A stretch of DNA of 55,624 bases from a bacterium (GCA_030824555.1 JAVBXK010000069.1:1-55624), one strand, 5' to 3'; positions 34,258 to 41,664 are shown, counted from the first letter of the stretch. The notes: generated by a model not told the origin, from the letters alone. Numbers and translations: made by a program.

Positions 34258-34592
34258 TCATTTGCCAGCCCCAAGCGCGAGCGTTTGCATGGCCACCTGC
34301 AAGGGCATGGCCTCGATGCCGTCGCGCATGGGGTACGCCTCTGTTCCCGGGTACACCAACCATTTCCGGCTGGGTTGAATGTCTTCACAGGCGCTGTGAA
34401 AGCCCCGCTCCACCTTGGGTGCGGTGCTGCGCTTGATTTCAGGGTGCTGGCATGCAAATGGGCGAGCATGGTCCAACACCTGCGCAGCAATTCAGCCCCG
34501 ATGCGGGGGGCGAACTGCGCCACGTCACGCTCCAGACACGTGCGGGTGAAGTCGCGCGGCCACAACACGCTGGCAGCGCCCCGAGTCAGTCG
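34258..34592 (-). pseudogene. Internally deleted DUF4143 ATPase remnant
   Basis: Two pieces of a DUF4143 ATPase survive in different frames. The first (from about 34589) reads LWPRDFTRTCLERDVAQFAP then RIGAELLRRCWTMLAHLHAS, matching the middle of the intact homologue at 38098 (LRWRDMFVATYLDKDIPAMG, LRRLWTMLAHNQG). The second, in the frame ending at 34258, reads HPEIKRSTAPKVERGFHSAC and KWLVYPGTEAYPMRDGIEAM, matching its C terminus (EVKRSSAPTVSKGF; AYPMREGIEVM). The P-loop domain and the central region are gone. The remnant lies between direct repeats. Confidence 0.75.
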
Positions 34593-34807
34593 CTCGTCTC
34601 GATATCCGCAGCCTCATGCCCCGCCTCGGCCAGCGCGGCGGCTATGTCTGCCGGGTCAATCATGCGGGTGTGTTCGGCCCAGGCGCGGTGCTGGGCCAGG
34701 TTCACCCCGGCGTGGCTGATGCAGGGCAGGTCTTGCAGCTCGAACATCACGGCCTCGGCATCGGCCTGTGTCGTCATGGTGGGCAGGGTGAAGGTGGTGG
34801 TGGGCAT
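34586..34807 (-). CDS. Small HMA-like protein lacking CxxC
   Basis: 73 residues. The spacing of hydrophobic residues and glycines (FTLPTMTTQADAEAVMFELQ; DLPCISHAGVNLAQHRAWAE; IDPADIAAALAEAGHEAADI) looks like a heavy-metal-associated ferredoxin-like fold, but the N-terminal metal-binding CxxC is absent and a single Cys follows LP. It could be a metal-chaperone relative that has lost or changed its site. The final codons (ADIETSD) overlap a 17-base direct repeat whose second copy lies 369 bases away. No clear ribosome binding site. A 65-codon gene with a CPPC motif lies 23 bases upstream. Confidence 0.55.
   Translation of the reverse strand: MPTTTFTLPTMTTQADAEAVMFELQDLPCISHAGVNLAQHRAWAEHTRMIDPADIAAALAEAGHEAADIETSD
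34593..34609 (+). repeat. 17-base direct repeat, right copy (within the HMA-like 3' end)
   Basis: CTCGTCTCGATATCCGC, the partner of 34224-34240. It encodes part of the last residues of the HMA-like protein on the minus strand, like a gene 3' end duplicated on insertion. Confidence 0.85.
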
Positions 34808-34830
34808 GGGGACAAGTGGGTGGGGCGAGG

Positions 34831-35028
34831 TCAGGCGGCTTCGTCTCCGGTGCCGATGTGGATGTGGTGGCTCTGCCACCGGTCGGACAGGGTGTGGACC
34901 AACGCGGCTTCGCCATCTGCCAAGTGTCCATCGGCCACCACCACTTCGTGCGCCATGGCCTGCAATTCCACTTGCAGATAGGTGTCTGTGATGCTGCAAG
35001 GGGGGCAGAACATGAGCCAGTTTGCCAT
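34831..35028 (-). CDS. Small CPPC-motif protein of unknown function
   Basis: 65 residues, MANWLMFCPPCSITDTYLQV followed by HEVVVADGHLADGEAALVHT and ending HHIHIGTGDEAA. It has a thioredoxin- or metal-type CPPC near the N terminus and a His-rich HHIHIG near the C terminus. Codon use is GC-rich at third positions, as for a real gene, but there is no good ribosome binding site. An internal ATG at 35013 would also keep the CPPC. It precedes the HMA-like gene by 23 bases, so the two may act together in metal handling. I do not recognise a family. Confidence 0.45.
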   Translation of the reverse strand: MANWLMFCPPCSITDTYLQVELQAMAHEVVVADGHLADGEAALVHTLSDRWQSHHIHIGTGDEAA

Positions 35029-35119
35029 TTGTCAGAACGACAGCGGTCAGCTCGATGTGCGGCATTTTGCAATCAAAAATAGCTTGCATGGTTGCGTGGG
35101 TACGCTGACAATTGCAAGC

Positions 35120-35374
35120 ATGAACAGCAAGCATCGCAAGACACTTGAAGCCATCCTCAGCAAGCCCACACCCACCTCGCTGGAGTGGGCGCGCATTGAA
35201 GCGCTGCTGGTGGCTGTGGGCTGCACGGTGATTGAGGGCAATGGCTCGCGTGTGCGGTTTGTGCTGGGGCAGCATGTGGGCACCTTCCACCGGCCACACC
35301 CGGCCAAAGAGGCCAAGCCATACCAAGTGGCCGATGCCAAAACATTTTTGCAACTGATTGGAGTCACGCCATGA
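35120..35374 (+). CDS. hicA: HicA-type toxin (mRNA interferase)
   Basis: 84-residue toxin with a double-stranded-RNA-binding-like fold that cleaves mRNA. MNSKHRKTLEAILSKPTPTS, then LEWARIEALLVAVGCTVIEG, NGSRVRF and FHRPHPAKEAKPYQV match the HicA subgroup with GSR in place of GSH and the histidine in FHRPHP. The start at 35120 is set by the family N terminus; an upstream in-frame extension lacks homology. The stop overlaps the ATG of hicB (ATGA). The toxin-first order is typical. The promoter region has an imperfect TTGC repeat (35082, 35112). Confidence 0.92.
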   Translation: MNSKHRKTLEAILSKPTPTSLEWARIEALLVAVGCTVIEGNGSRVRFVLGQHVGTFHRPHPAKEAKPYQVADAKTFLQLIGVTP

Positions 35375-35706
35375 GCGCCATGACATACAAGGGCCAAACG
35401 GCCCGCATTGAATACAGCGATGCAGACGGCCTGTTTGTGGGGCGTCTGGTGGGCATCACCGACGTGGTGGGATTTCACGCCGAAACGGTGACCGAGCTGC
35501 GCACCGCCTTTCACGAAGCGGTTGATGACTACCTGGACACATGCGCCAAGATCGGCAAAGCGCCGCAAGCCCCGGCCAGCGGCAAGCTGATGCTGCGCGT
35601 GCCCGCCGAGGTGCACCGCGCTGCCCTGACAGCGGCTGAGGCGGCGGGCACCAGCCTGAACCAGTGGGCCGCCAAGGTGCTGCAACAGGCTGCGGCTCAT
35701 GGGTGA
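35371..35706 (+). CDS. hicB: HicB-type antitoxin
   Basis: 111-residue antitoxin. The N-terminal degenerate RNase H-like HicB domain reads YKGQTARIEYSDADGLFVGR, then GFHAETVTELRTAFHEAVDD. The C-terminal ribbon-helix-helix (KLMLRVPAEVHRAALTAAEA with TSLNQWAAKVLQQAA) binds the hicAB operator. It is translationally coupled to hicA by a 4-base overlap. The HicB antitoxin neutralises HicA and represses the pair. The pair is intact and probably functional, and may stabilise the surrounding accessory region. Confidence 0.94.
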   Translation: MSAMTYKGQTARIEYSDADGLFVGRLVGITDVVGFHAETVTELRTAFHEAVDDYLDTCAKIGKAPQAPASGKLMLRVPAEVHRAALTAAEAAGTSLNQWAAKVLQQAAAHG

Positions 35707-35776
35707 GGCGGTTTGAGGCCAAGGCCGCGCCTGCGCAAAAAGAGGTGCTGATTCGGCTGGTGGTGAGTATGTTGGC

Positions 35777-35818
35777 AAAAAATGCCTCTGTCGCTTGATG
35801 GTATTGCACAGACAGCTC
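35777..35818 (-). repeat. Dispersed hairpin repeat, copy 9 (reverse)
   Basis: On the minus strand reads GAGCTGTCTGTGCAATACCA then TCAAGCGACAGAGGCATTTTTT. Lies 70 bases after hicB, oriented against it. Confidence 0.7.
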
Positions 35819-35863
35819 TTTTTTTGATTGTCTGCTTTGGTTGCCAATACAGGTTCACCCCAT

Positions 35864-35930
35864 AGAGCGACACATTGCGCGACATAATAATGTCGTGCTT
35901 TGTCGCTCTTTTGCGTCATGGCGCGACACA
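35864..35930. promoter_or_regulatory. Nested palindromic operator candidate upstream of the third Fic gene
   Basis: AGAGCGACA (35864-35872) mirrors TGTCGCTCT (35901-35909), and inside them GCGCGACAT (35877-35885) faces ATGTCGTGC (35890-35898). A further GCGCGACACA follows at 35921. The unit repeats GCGACA in both orientations and ends 23 bases before the ATG. Confidence 0.65.
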
Positions 35931-35953
35931 ATTGAGGTCACGAAACCAGAACC

Positions 35954-37366
35954 ATGCCGCGCGCCACACCCACCGAAGAACTCCAGCTGATCGAAACCAT
36001 CCTCGCGGCGCATCCAGGTGGCCTCCGCATTGCCGACCTCGAAGCCGAGATGGCGCGCCAGCAGGGTGCGCAGCTCAACCGACGCACACTGCAGCGCCGC
36101 CTGCAAAAGCTGGTTGACGCGCAACGTCTGGCCACCGAGGGCGACAGCGTTGCGGTGGTGTACCGCCTTGTGCAGGGTGTATCGGCGCAGGCCCTTGCTA
36201 CAGCCACCGTTGCCACAACCGGAACGGCCGAAGCCGAGCTGTACGTGCCAGTGTCGGCAGAAGGTGCCGCCATTCGCGACCAGGTGCGGTTGCCGCTGAT
36301 GCACCGCCGCCCGGTGGGCTACCAGCGTGCCTTTCTGGATGCCTACCAGCCCGGCGAAACGTTTTACCTGCCCCAGTCGCTGCGCCTGCAGTTGCACGAA
36401 ATGGGCCGCACCTCTGCAGCCGAAAGACCGGTCGGCACCTATGCCCGCAACGTGCTGGGCCGGTTGCTGGTCGATCTGTCGTGGGCCTCGTCCAGGTTGG
36501 AGGGCAACACCTACACCCGGCTTGACACGCAGAACCTGATCGAGCGGGGCCAGGTGGCCACCGGCAAAGATGCCATCGAAACGCAGATGATCCTGAATCA
36601 CAAGGCGGCCATCGAAATGCTGATCGACGGGGCCGACGAGGTGGGCTTTGATGCCTTCACCTTCAAAAACCTGCATGCTGTCTTGTCGCAAGACTTGCTG
36701 CGCGACCCGCTGTCCAGTGGCCGGTTGCGCAGGCGGCCGGTGGACGTTTCGGGCACGGTGTTTCTGCCGTTGGCCTTGCCGCAGGTGATTGAAGACAGCT
36801 TTGCGCTGCTGCTGGCCAAGGCGGCTGCCATTACAGATCCGTTCGAACAGGCGTTTTTTCTGATGGTGCAGTTGCCGTATTTGCAGCCGTTTGAAGATGT
36901 GAACAAGCGCGTGTCGCGCATAGGGGCCAACCTGCCGTTGATCCTGCATAACCTGTGCCCGCTGTCGTTTGTGGACGTGCCGGAGCGTGCCTACGTGGAG
37001 GGCACGCTGGGGGTGTACGAGCTCAACCGGGTGGAGCTGCTGCGCGACGTGTTTGTGTGGGCCTACGAACGTTCGTGCCAACGCTACCTGGCCATCACCC
37101 AAACCATGGTGGAGCCCGACCCGCTGAAGATCAAATACCGCGAGGCGCTGATTCTGGCGGTGCAGTCAGTGGTGACAGGGCTGCGGCTGCCGAGCCCGGC
37201 TGTCATGGCGGAACTGGCCCAAGCCCACGCTGCGGTACCAGACCGTGCGGCATTTGCAGACATGCTGGGTGCCGCATTGCAGCAGTTGCATGAGGGCAGC
37301 ATTGCCCGCTACCGGCTGCGCCGCTCCGAATATCTGGCATGGCGGGCAGTCAAGCAACCGGGCTGA
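35954..37366 (+). CDS. wHTH-Fic protein with degenerate active site (paralogue B)
   Basis: 470 residues, a close paralogue of the protein at 28376 along its length (for example LYVPVSAEGAAIRDQVRLPL; RLLVDLSWASSRLEGNTYTR; ETQMILNHKAAIEMLI). Same order: winged helix (10-75; NRRTLQRRLQKLVDAQRLAT), Fic N-terminal region with an SxxxEGN inhibitory helix, and Fic core. The loop is YLQPFEDVNKRVSRIGANLP: catalytic H is Q and the two glycines are V and K, but both arginines are kept, so it is less decayed than paralogue A. A dense palindrome array lies upstream. Function is inferred as a transcription regulator with a non-catalytic or altered Fic fold. Confidence 0.88.
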   Translation: MPRATPTEELQLIETILAAHPGGLRIADLEAEMARQQGAQLNRRTLQRRLQKLVDAQRLATEGDSVAVVYRLVQGVSAQALATATVATTGTAEAELYVPVSAEGAAIRDQVRLPLMHRRPVGYQRAFLDAYQPGETFYLPQSLRLQLHEMGRTSAAERPVGTYARNVLGRLLVDLSWASSRLEGNTYTRLDTQNLIERGQVATGKDAIETQMILNHKAAIEMLIDGADEVGFDAFTFKNLHAVLSQDLLRDPLSSGRLRRRPVDVSGTVFLPLALPQVIEDSFALLLAKAAAITDPFEQAFFLMVQLPYLQPFEDVNKRVSRIGANLPLILHNLCPLSFVDVPERAYVEGTLGVYELNRVELLRDVFVWAYERSCQRYLAITQTMVEPDPLKIKYREALILAVQSVVTGLRLPSPAVMAELAQAHAAVPDRAAFADMLGAALQQLHEGSIARYRLRRSEYLAWRAVKQPG

Positions 37367-37449
37367 CCCGAACCCCCACATGCCACAAGCCCACTCCCAG
37401 CCCGCTAACCTGCTTGCCATGTTTTCAGCCGTTGACTGAAGGGCTCCAC

Positions 37450-38085
37450 ATGGCTTCAACACCAACAGGTTCTTGTGCCGTTCCACCCCTGTTCACCCGT
37501 CGCCGCCTGTTGCAGGCCGGAGCGCTGGGTGCCCTGTCTGCCGTGGCTGCCAGCCCGTTGTCGGGCCGCGCCATGGCCGCCAGCGACGACACCGCTGCGC
37601 TGCTGCGCCGGGGCGGGGTGGTGGTGGCGTTTCGGCATGCGCTGGCACCGGGCACGTTTGACCCACCCAACTTCAAGCTGGGTGACTGCAGCACCCAGCG
37701 CAACCTGAGCGCCGAGGGGCGCGAGCAGGCCCGGCGCCTGGGCGCGTGGTTTGCAGCGCAGGGGCTGCGGCCTGACAGCGTGCGCAGCAGCCCCTGGTGC
37801 CGCTGCATGGACACAGCCACGCTGGCGTTTGGCGCGGCGCAGGCGTGGGAAGCCCTGGCCTCGCCCGTGGGCAGCCCCGAGACCACCACGGCTGACAGGC
37901 TGGCGCAGTTGCGCACCGCGCTGGTTCAAGCCACGCAGCGGCCGGGCCGCTTTGCGGTGTGGGTCACGCATATGTTTGTGCTGGCTGACTTGGTGGGGGC
38001 CAACACCACCTCGGGCGAAGGGCTGGTGCTGCAGGCCGATGCGGCGGGCAAGCCGGTGCTGCTGGGGCGGTTGGTGGTGGCGTAG
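37450..38085 (+). CDS. Secreted histidine phosphatase family protein (Tat signal)
   Basis: 211-residue protein of the histidine (phosphoglycerate mutase-like) phosphatase superfamily. The signal has a twin-arginine motif, FTRRRLLQAGALGALSAVAA, and the mature protein has VVVAFRHALAPGTFDPPNFK (R-H catalytic motif, here RHA in place of RHG), LSAEGREQARRLGAWFAAQG, SVRSSPWCRCMDTATLAFG and the second catalytic histidine in VWVTHMFVLADL. Similar lipoprotein-like RHALAPG proteins are common in Burkholderiales; substrate unknown. The ATG at 37450 is chosen to place the RR signal at the N terminus. It lies 83 bases after the third Fic gene, same strand. Confidence 0.9.
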   Translation: MASTPTGSCAVPPLFTRRRLLQAGALGALSAVAASPLSGRAMAASDDTAALLRRGGVVVAFRHALAPGTFDPPNFKLGDCSTQRNLSAEGREQARRLGAWFAAQGLRPDSVRSSPWCRCMDTATLAFGAAQAWEALASPVGSPETTTADRLAQLRTALVQATQRPGRFAVWVTHMFVLADLVGANTTSGEGLVLQADAAGKPVLLGRLVVA

Positions 38086-38097
38086 CGCTTGGGTGGG

Positions 38098-39279
38098 TCA
38101 GGCGCTCTGCGCCAGCAGACTGGCTGCTGCCAGCGGATTCATGACTTCTATGCCCTCGCGCATGGGGTAGGCCTCGGCCACTGGTGCTACCAGCAGTTTG
38201 CGTGTGGCGCCCACATCGGCCGCTGCCAAATAGAAGCCTTTGGACACCGTGGGGGCCGACGAACGTTTGACTTCCACCACCCAGGTCTGGCCGTTGCGCA
38301 GTTGCAGCACCAGGTCGGCCTCAGCCCCGTGGCTGGTGCGGTAGAAGCTGGCCTCCGCTTGCGGGGCTGCGGCCAGCAGTTGCTCGATGACAAAGCCCTC
38401 CCAGCTGCTGCCCGCCACGGGGTGGCCCAGCACATCGTCCAGCGTCTGCAAATCCAGCAGGGCGTGCACCACGCCGCTGTCGCGCACATACACCTTGGGC
38501 GATCGCACCAGGCGCTTGCCCACGTTGCCGCTCCACGCAGGCAGGCGGCGCACCAGCATCAGGTCGCACAGCAGATCGATGTAGCGGGCCACCGTCTGGC
38601 CGCTGATGGCCAGTGAAGCGGCCAATTTGGAAGCATCGAGCAACTCGCCTTGGTTGTGAGCCAGCATGGTCCACAGGCGGCGCAACGTGGTGCTGGGAAT
38701 GCGCGGTCCCATCGCGGGAATGTCTTTGTCCAGGTAAGTGGCCACGAACATGTCGCGCCAGCGCAGGCTGGCCGAGTCGTCTGCCGCCAGCCAAGACAGC
38801 GGAAACCCGCCGCGCACCCACAGGCTGTTCATGTCGGTGGGGGTGGCCGTGGGCGCAAACACCTCACGCAGTTGAAACGGGGGCAGTTCCAATTGGGCCA
38901 CACGGCCAGCCAAACTCTCGCTGGTTTGTTGCAACAGCACGCCCGATGCCGAGCCCAACAGCAGGTACTGGCCCGCCATTTCGCCGTCACGGCGGCGCTG
39001 GTCGATGACCGAACGCAACACGGCAAACAGCTCGGGCTGGCGCTGCACTTCGTCCAGGATCACCAGCTGATGGCGGTGGGCCTGCAAGAAGGCCTCGGGG
39101 TCATCCAGCTGGCGCTGGGCCGAGGGCAGTTCCAGATCCAGATAGTAGGCATTGGGGTGCTGGCTTTTGGCCTCGAACGCCAGTGTGGTCTTGCCTGCCT
39201 GGCGCGGGCCCAACAGCACCACGGCCGGGAACTGGGCCAGCAAGTCGGTCAGTTGGGCTTGGGCTAGGCGGGTGAACAT
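38098..39279 (-). CDS. AAA ATPase with DUF4143 domain
   Basis: 393 residues. The N-terminal P-loop reads VVLLGPRQAGKTTLAFEAKS, Walker B VILDEVQRQPELFAVLRSVI, and a sensor/arginine region follows (LLLGSASGVLLQQTSESLAG). The middle has ATYLDKDIPAMGPRIPSTTL and LRRLWTMLAHNQGELLDASK with a helix-turn-helix (SGQTVARYIDLLCDLMLVRR). The C-terminal DUF4143 is a nuclease-like fold (HGAEADLVLQLRNGQTWVVE then VKRSSAPTVSKGF). Such ATPases are common in mobile or toxin-rich regions with unknown function. A palindrome immediately upstream suggests self-repression. A broken relative lies at 34258. Confidence 0.9.
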   Translation of the reverse strand: MFTRLAQAQLTDLLAQFPAVVLLGPRQAGKTTLAFEAKSQHPNAYYLDLELPSAQRQLDDPEAFLQAHRHQLVILDEVQRQPELFAVLRSVIDQRRRDGEMAGQYLLLGSASGVLLQQTSESLAGRVAQLELPPFQLREVFAPTATPTDMNSLWVRGGFPLSWLAADDSASLRWRDMFVATYLDKDIPAMGPRIPSTTLRRLWTMLAHNQGELLDASKLAASLAISGQTVARYIDLLCDLMLVRRLPAWSGNVGKRLVRSPKVYVRDSGVVHALLDLQTLDDVLGHPVAGSSWEGFVIEQLLAAAPQAEASFYRTSHGAEADLVLQLRNGQTWVVEVKRSSAPTVSKGFYLAAADVGATRKLLVAPVAEAYPMREGIEVMNPLAAASLLAQSA

Positions 39280-39281
39280 CA

Positions 39282-39314
39282 GTGTATTTTATCTATGAAT
39301 TGGTAAAAATACAC
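39282..39314. promoter_or_regulatory. Palindromic operator candidate at the ATPase start
   Basis: GTGTATTTT (39282-39290) and AAAATACAC (39306-39314), perfect 9-base arms with a 15-base spacer, two bases upstream of the ATG of the DUF4143 ATPase gene. A repressor bound here would block initiation. Confidence 0.6.
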
Positions 39315-39443
39315 GGTTGTAAGATGGAGTGCCAGCTTGCCGTGCCGGCACATTCTTCTTGTTCCCTCAGAACCTGTCTTGAGGGTTGAGCCAGCCCCCG
39401 CCCGGAAAGCCGTACTCATTCGCTGACTGTCAAATATGCGATG

Positions 39444-39485
39444 AAAAGCGCCTTATCCGCTTTATTGGCAGAAAGTTATTGCTAT
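39444..39485 (-). repeat. Dispersed hairpin repeat, copy 10 (reverse)
   Basis: On the minus strand reads ATAGCAATAACTTTCTGCCA then ATAAAGCGGATAAGGCGCTTTT. Six bases after the LysR stop in the LysR direction, so it may terminate that gene. Confidence 0.7.
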
Positions 39486-39491
39486 AAAAAG

Positions 39492-40391
39492 TCAAACTAC
39501 CCCAGCCATGGCAACCACCCACTTGGGCAGCTGTTCGCGCACGATCCGCAGGGCAGGTGCTGCCTGCTGGCGGCTGAGGGTGACCAGGCCGAAGCGGGCG
39601 GTGGCGTCCAGCGCGGGCGTTACGTCCAGCCTGACCAGGTCGGCGGCCACGGCCACCACGGTCAGCACCACGGCGTTGCTGCGCCGGGCCACGTCGACGA
39701 TGCTCATGGTTTCGTCGCAGCGCAGGGTCACCAGGTCGTCGGGGTTGGCCTGGGGGCCGTAACGGGCCATCAACATGCGGGCCACTTCGTCACTCAAAGG
39801 GGTGGACGCAATGGGGTAGGCCATCAGCTCGGCCAGTGTGGCCGGGCGGCCGGTTTGCGTCAGCGGGTGGTCGGGGCGGGCCAGAAAACCGGCTTGCAGC
39901 TCGAAGGTGTGGGTGGTTTGCAAGTCTGACGAGGGGCGCATGGAGCGGATGTCGACGATGGCCGCATCCAGCTTCTGGTCGCGCAACGCCGCCAGCAGCA
40001 CGGTGGTGTTGCCGCGCGAGATGTCGATGTGCAGGCGGGGGTGGTGCTGGGCCATGTGCAGCATCAGCGGCGTGGACAGCAGCGCGCCGGGGCCCGAGCT
40101 GAGGCCCATGCGCAGCGTGCCGCTCAGCCCCGCATGCAGTTCTTTGCCGGTTTGCTTCAGGGCCTCGGCATCGCTGACCAGCCGCTGGGCGCGTTGCAGC
40201 ACCTCGGCACCCAATGGCGTGAGGGTGATCCGCCGCCCCAGGCGGTTGAACAGCTGCCCGCCCAGTTCGTCTTCCAGGCTCTGGATGCTGCGGGTCAATG
40301 CAGGTTGGGTCAGGAAAACGGCTTTGGCAGCCTGCACATACGACCCCGATTCCGCCAGCGCCACGAAGTGCCGCAACTGCACCAGTGTCAT
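39492..40391 (-). CDS. LysR-family transcriptional regulator
   Basis: 299 residues from MTLVQLRHFVALAESGSYVQ. The N-terminal helix-turn-helix (AAKAVFLTQPALTRSIQSLE, DELGGQLFNRLGRRITLT) is classic. The periplasmic-binding-protein-like effector domain follows, with RMGLSSGPGALLSTPLMLHM. The gene is divergent from the M20 amidohydrolase and Bug receptor genes, with a TTGAT-C-ATCAA palindrome in the 103-base gap, so it most likely regulates them in response to an amide or carboxylate. The start at 40391 is chosen at MTLVQLRHF because the four extra codons upstream are not typical. Confidence 0.94.
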   Translation of the reverse strand: MTLVQLRHFVALAESGSYVQAAKAVFLTQPALTRSIQSLEDELGGQLFNRLGRRITLTPLGAEVLQRAQRLVSDAEALKQTGKELHAGLSGTLRMGLSSGPGALLSTPLMLHMAQHHPRLHIDISRGNTTVLLAALRDQKLDAAIVDIRSMRPSSDLQTTHTFELQAGFLARPDHPLTQTGRPATLAELMAYPIASTPLSDEVARMLMARYGPQANPDDLVTLRCDETMSIVDVARRSNAVVLTVVAVAADLVRLDVTPALDATARFGLVTLSRQQAAPALRIVREQLPKWVVAMAGVV

Positions 40392-40419
40392 CAAAACCTC
40401 CACTCAAACTCATGGGTTG

Positions 40420-40430
40420 TTGATCATCAA
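40420..40430. promoter_or_regulatory. LysR-type binding site candidate
   Basis: TTGAT-C-ATCAA, a short palindrome in the gap between the LysR gene and the M20 hydrolase gene, at a position where LysR-type regulators bind. Confidence 0.45.
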
Positions 40431-40494
40431 TGCATTGGACTTTACGTCAGTGCGTTCCTAACATGCAACAAAGTTCACATCAGGAGCCCTTGCC

Positions 40495-41664
40495 TTGGAA
40501 CACCTCAGCCCCGCTGCCATGGATGAATTCACCCGCATCCGGCGCGACATCCATCGCCACCCCGAGTTGGCGTTTGACGAGCACCGCACCAGTGCGCTGG
40601 TGGCCGAGAAGCTGGCGTCGTGGGGCTACGCGGTCACCACGGGCCTGGGTAGCACGGGCGTGGTGGGGCAGCTGCGGCGCGGCAACTCGGCGCGCACCAT
40701 CGGCCTGCGGGCCGACATGGATGCGTTGTCCATCACCGAAGCCTCGGGCGCTGCCTGGAGCAGTTGCCACCACGGTGTGATGCACGCCTGCGGCCACGAC
40801 GGGCACACCGCCATGCTGCTGGCCGCCGCACAGCACCTGGCTGTGCACGGCAGGTTTGACGGCACGCTGAACCTGATTTTTCAGCCCGCCGAAGAAGGCG
40901 GTGGCGGTGCGCTGAAGATGATGGCAGACGGGCTGTTCGACCGCTTCCCGTGCGACGCCATTTTTGCCATGCACAACATGCCGGGCATTGAGCAGGGGCA
41001 GTTGGTGTTTCGCAGCGGGTCGACCATGGCATCGTCAGACTACGCCACCGTCACGCTGCATGGGGTGGGCGGTCACGGGGCCATGCCGCACAAGGCCACC
41101 GACGTGGTGGTGGCTGCTGCCTCGCTGGTGATGGCGCTGCAAACCATCGTGTCGCGCAACGTGGACCCGCTGCAGCCTGCGGTGGTGACGGTGGGGGCCA
41201 TTCACGCGGGCCAAGCCAACAACGTGATCCCGGCCACGGCCACGCTGGAGATCAGCCTGCGGGCGCTGGACCCCCAAGTGCGCCGCGACATGGAGCAGCG
41301 CATCAAAAGCCTGGTGGCCTTGCAGGCAGAAAGCTTTGGTGTGCGTGCCGAAGTCGATTGGCGCCAAGGCTATGCCGTGCTGGTGAACGACGCCACCCAA
41401 ACCGCCCGTGCGCTGGCGGTGGCGCAGCGGCATTTTCCGGCTGCCCAGGTCAACCCCAACGGCCCCATGCTGACCGGCAGCGAAGACTTTGCTTTCATGC
41501 TGGAGCGTGTGCCCGGCTGCTACCTGTTCATTGGCAACGGTGCGGGCGGGCAAATGGGCGCGTGCATGGTGCACAACCCTGGCTACGACTTCAACGACCA
41601 CATCCTGCCCATTGGCGCGGCCTACTGGATCGCGCTGGTGCAAGACCTGCTTTCCCCACACTGA
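40495..41664 (+). CDS. M20 amidohydrolase (hippurate hydrolase/aminoacylase-like)
   Basis: 389-residue zinc or manganese amidohydrolase of the M20D group that removes an acyl group from an N-acyl amino acid. Metal and catalytic landmarks are HACGHDGHTAML (H and D), FQPAEEGGGGA (catalytic E-E), FAMHNMPG (H) and MVHNPGYDFND (late H), with RRDIHRHPELAFDEHRTS at the start. TTG at 40495 is preferred because AGGAG precedes it by nine bases (CAGGAGCCCTTGCC); the next in-frame start is an ATG at 40519. The Bug receptor gene follows after 27 bases. Substrate is unproven. Confidence 0.92.
   Translation: MEHLSPAAMDEFTRIRRDIHRHPELAFDEHRTSALVAEKLASWGYAVTTGLGSTGVVGQLRRGNSARTIGLRADMDALSITEASGAAWSSCHHGVMHACGHDGHTAMLLAAAQHLAVHGRFDGTLNLIFQPAEEGGGGALKMMADGLFDRFPCDAIFAMHNMPGIEQGQLVFRSGSTMASSDYATVTLHGVGGHGAMPHKATDVVVAAASLVMALQTIVSRNVDPLQPAVVTVGAIHAGQANNVIPATATLEISLRALDPQVRRDMEQRIKSLVALQAESFGVRAEVDWRQGYAVLVNDATQTARALAVAQRHFPAAQVNPNGPMLTGSEDFAFMLERVPGCYLFIGNGAGGQMGACMVHNPGYDFNDHILPIGAAYWIALVQDLLSPH

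Noticed and set aside
33976-34719. 247-codon plus-strand ORF
   Set aside because: Antisense to the ATPase remnant and the HMA-like gene; composition is that of a shadow.
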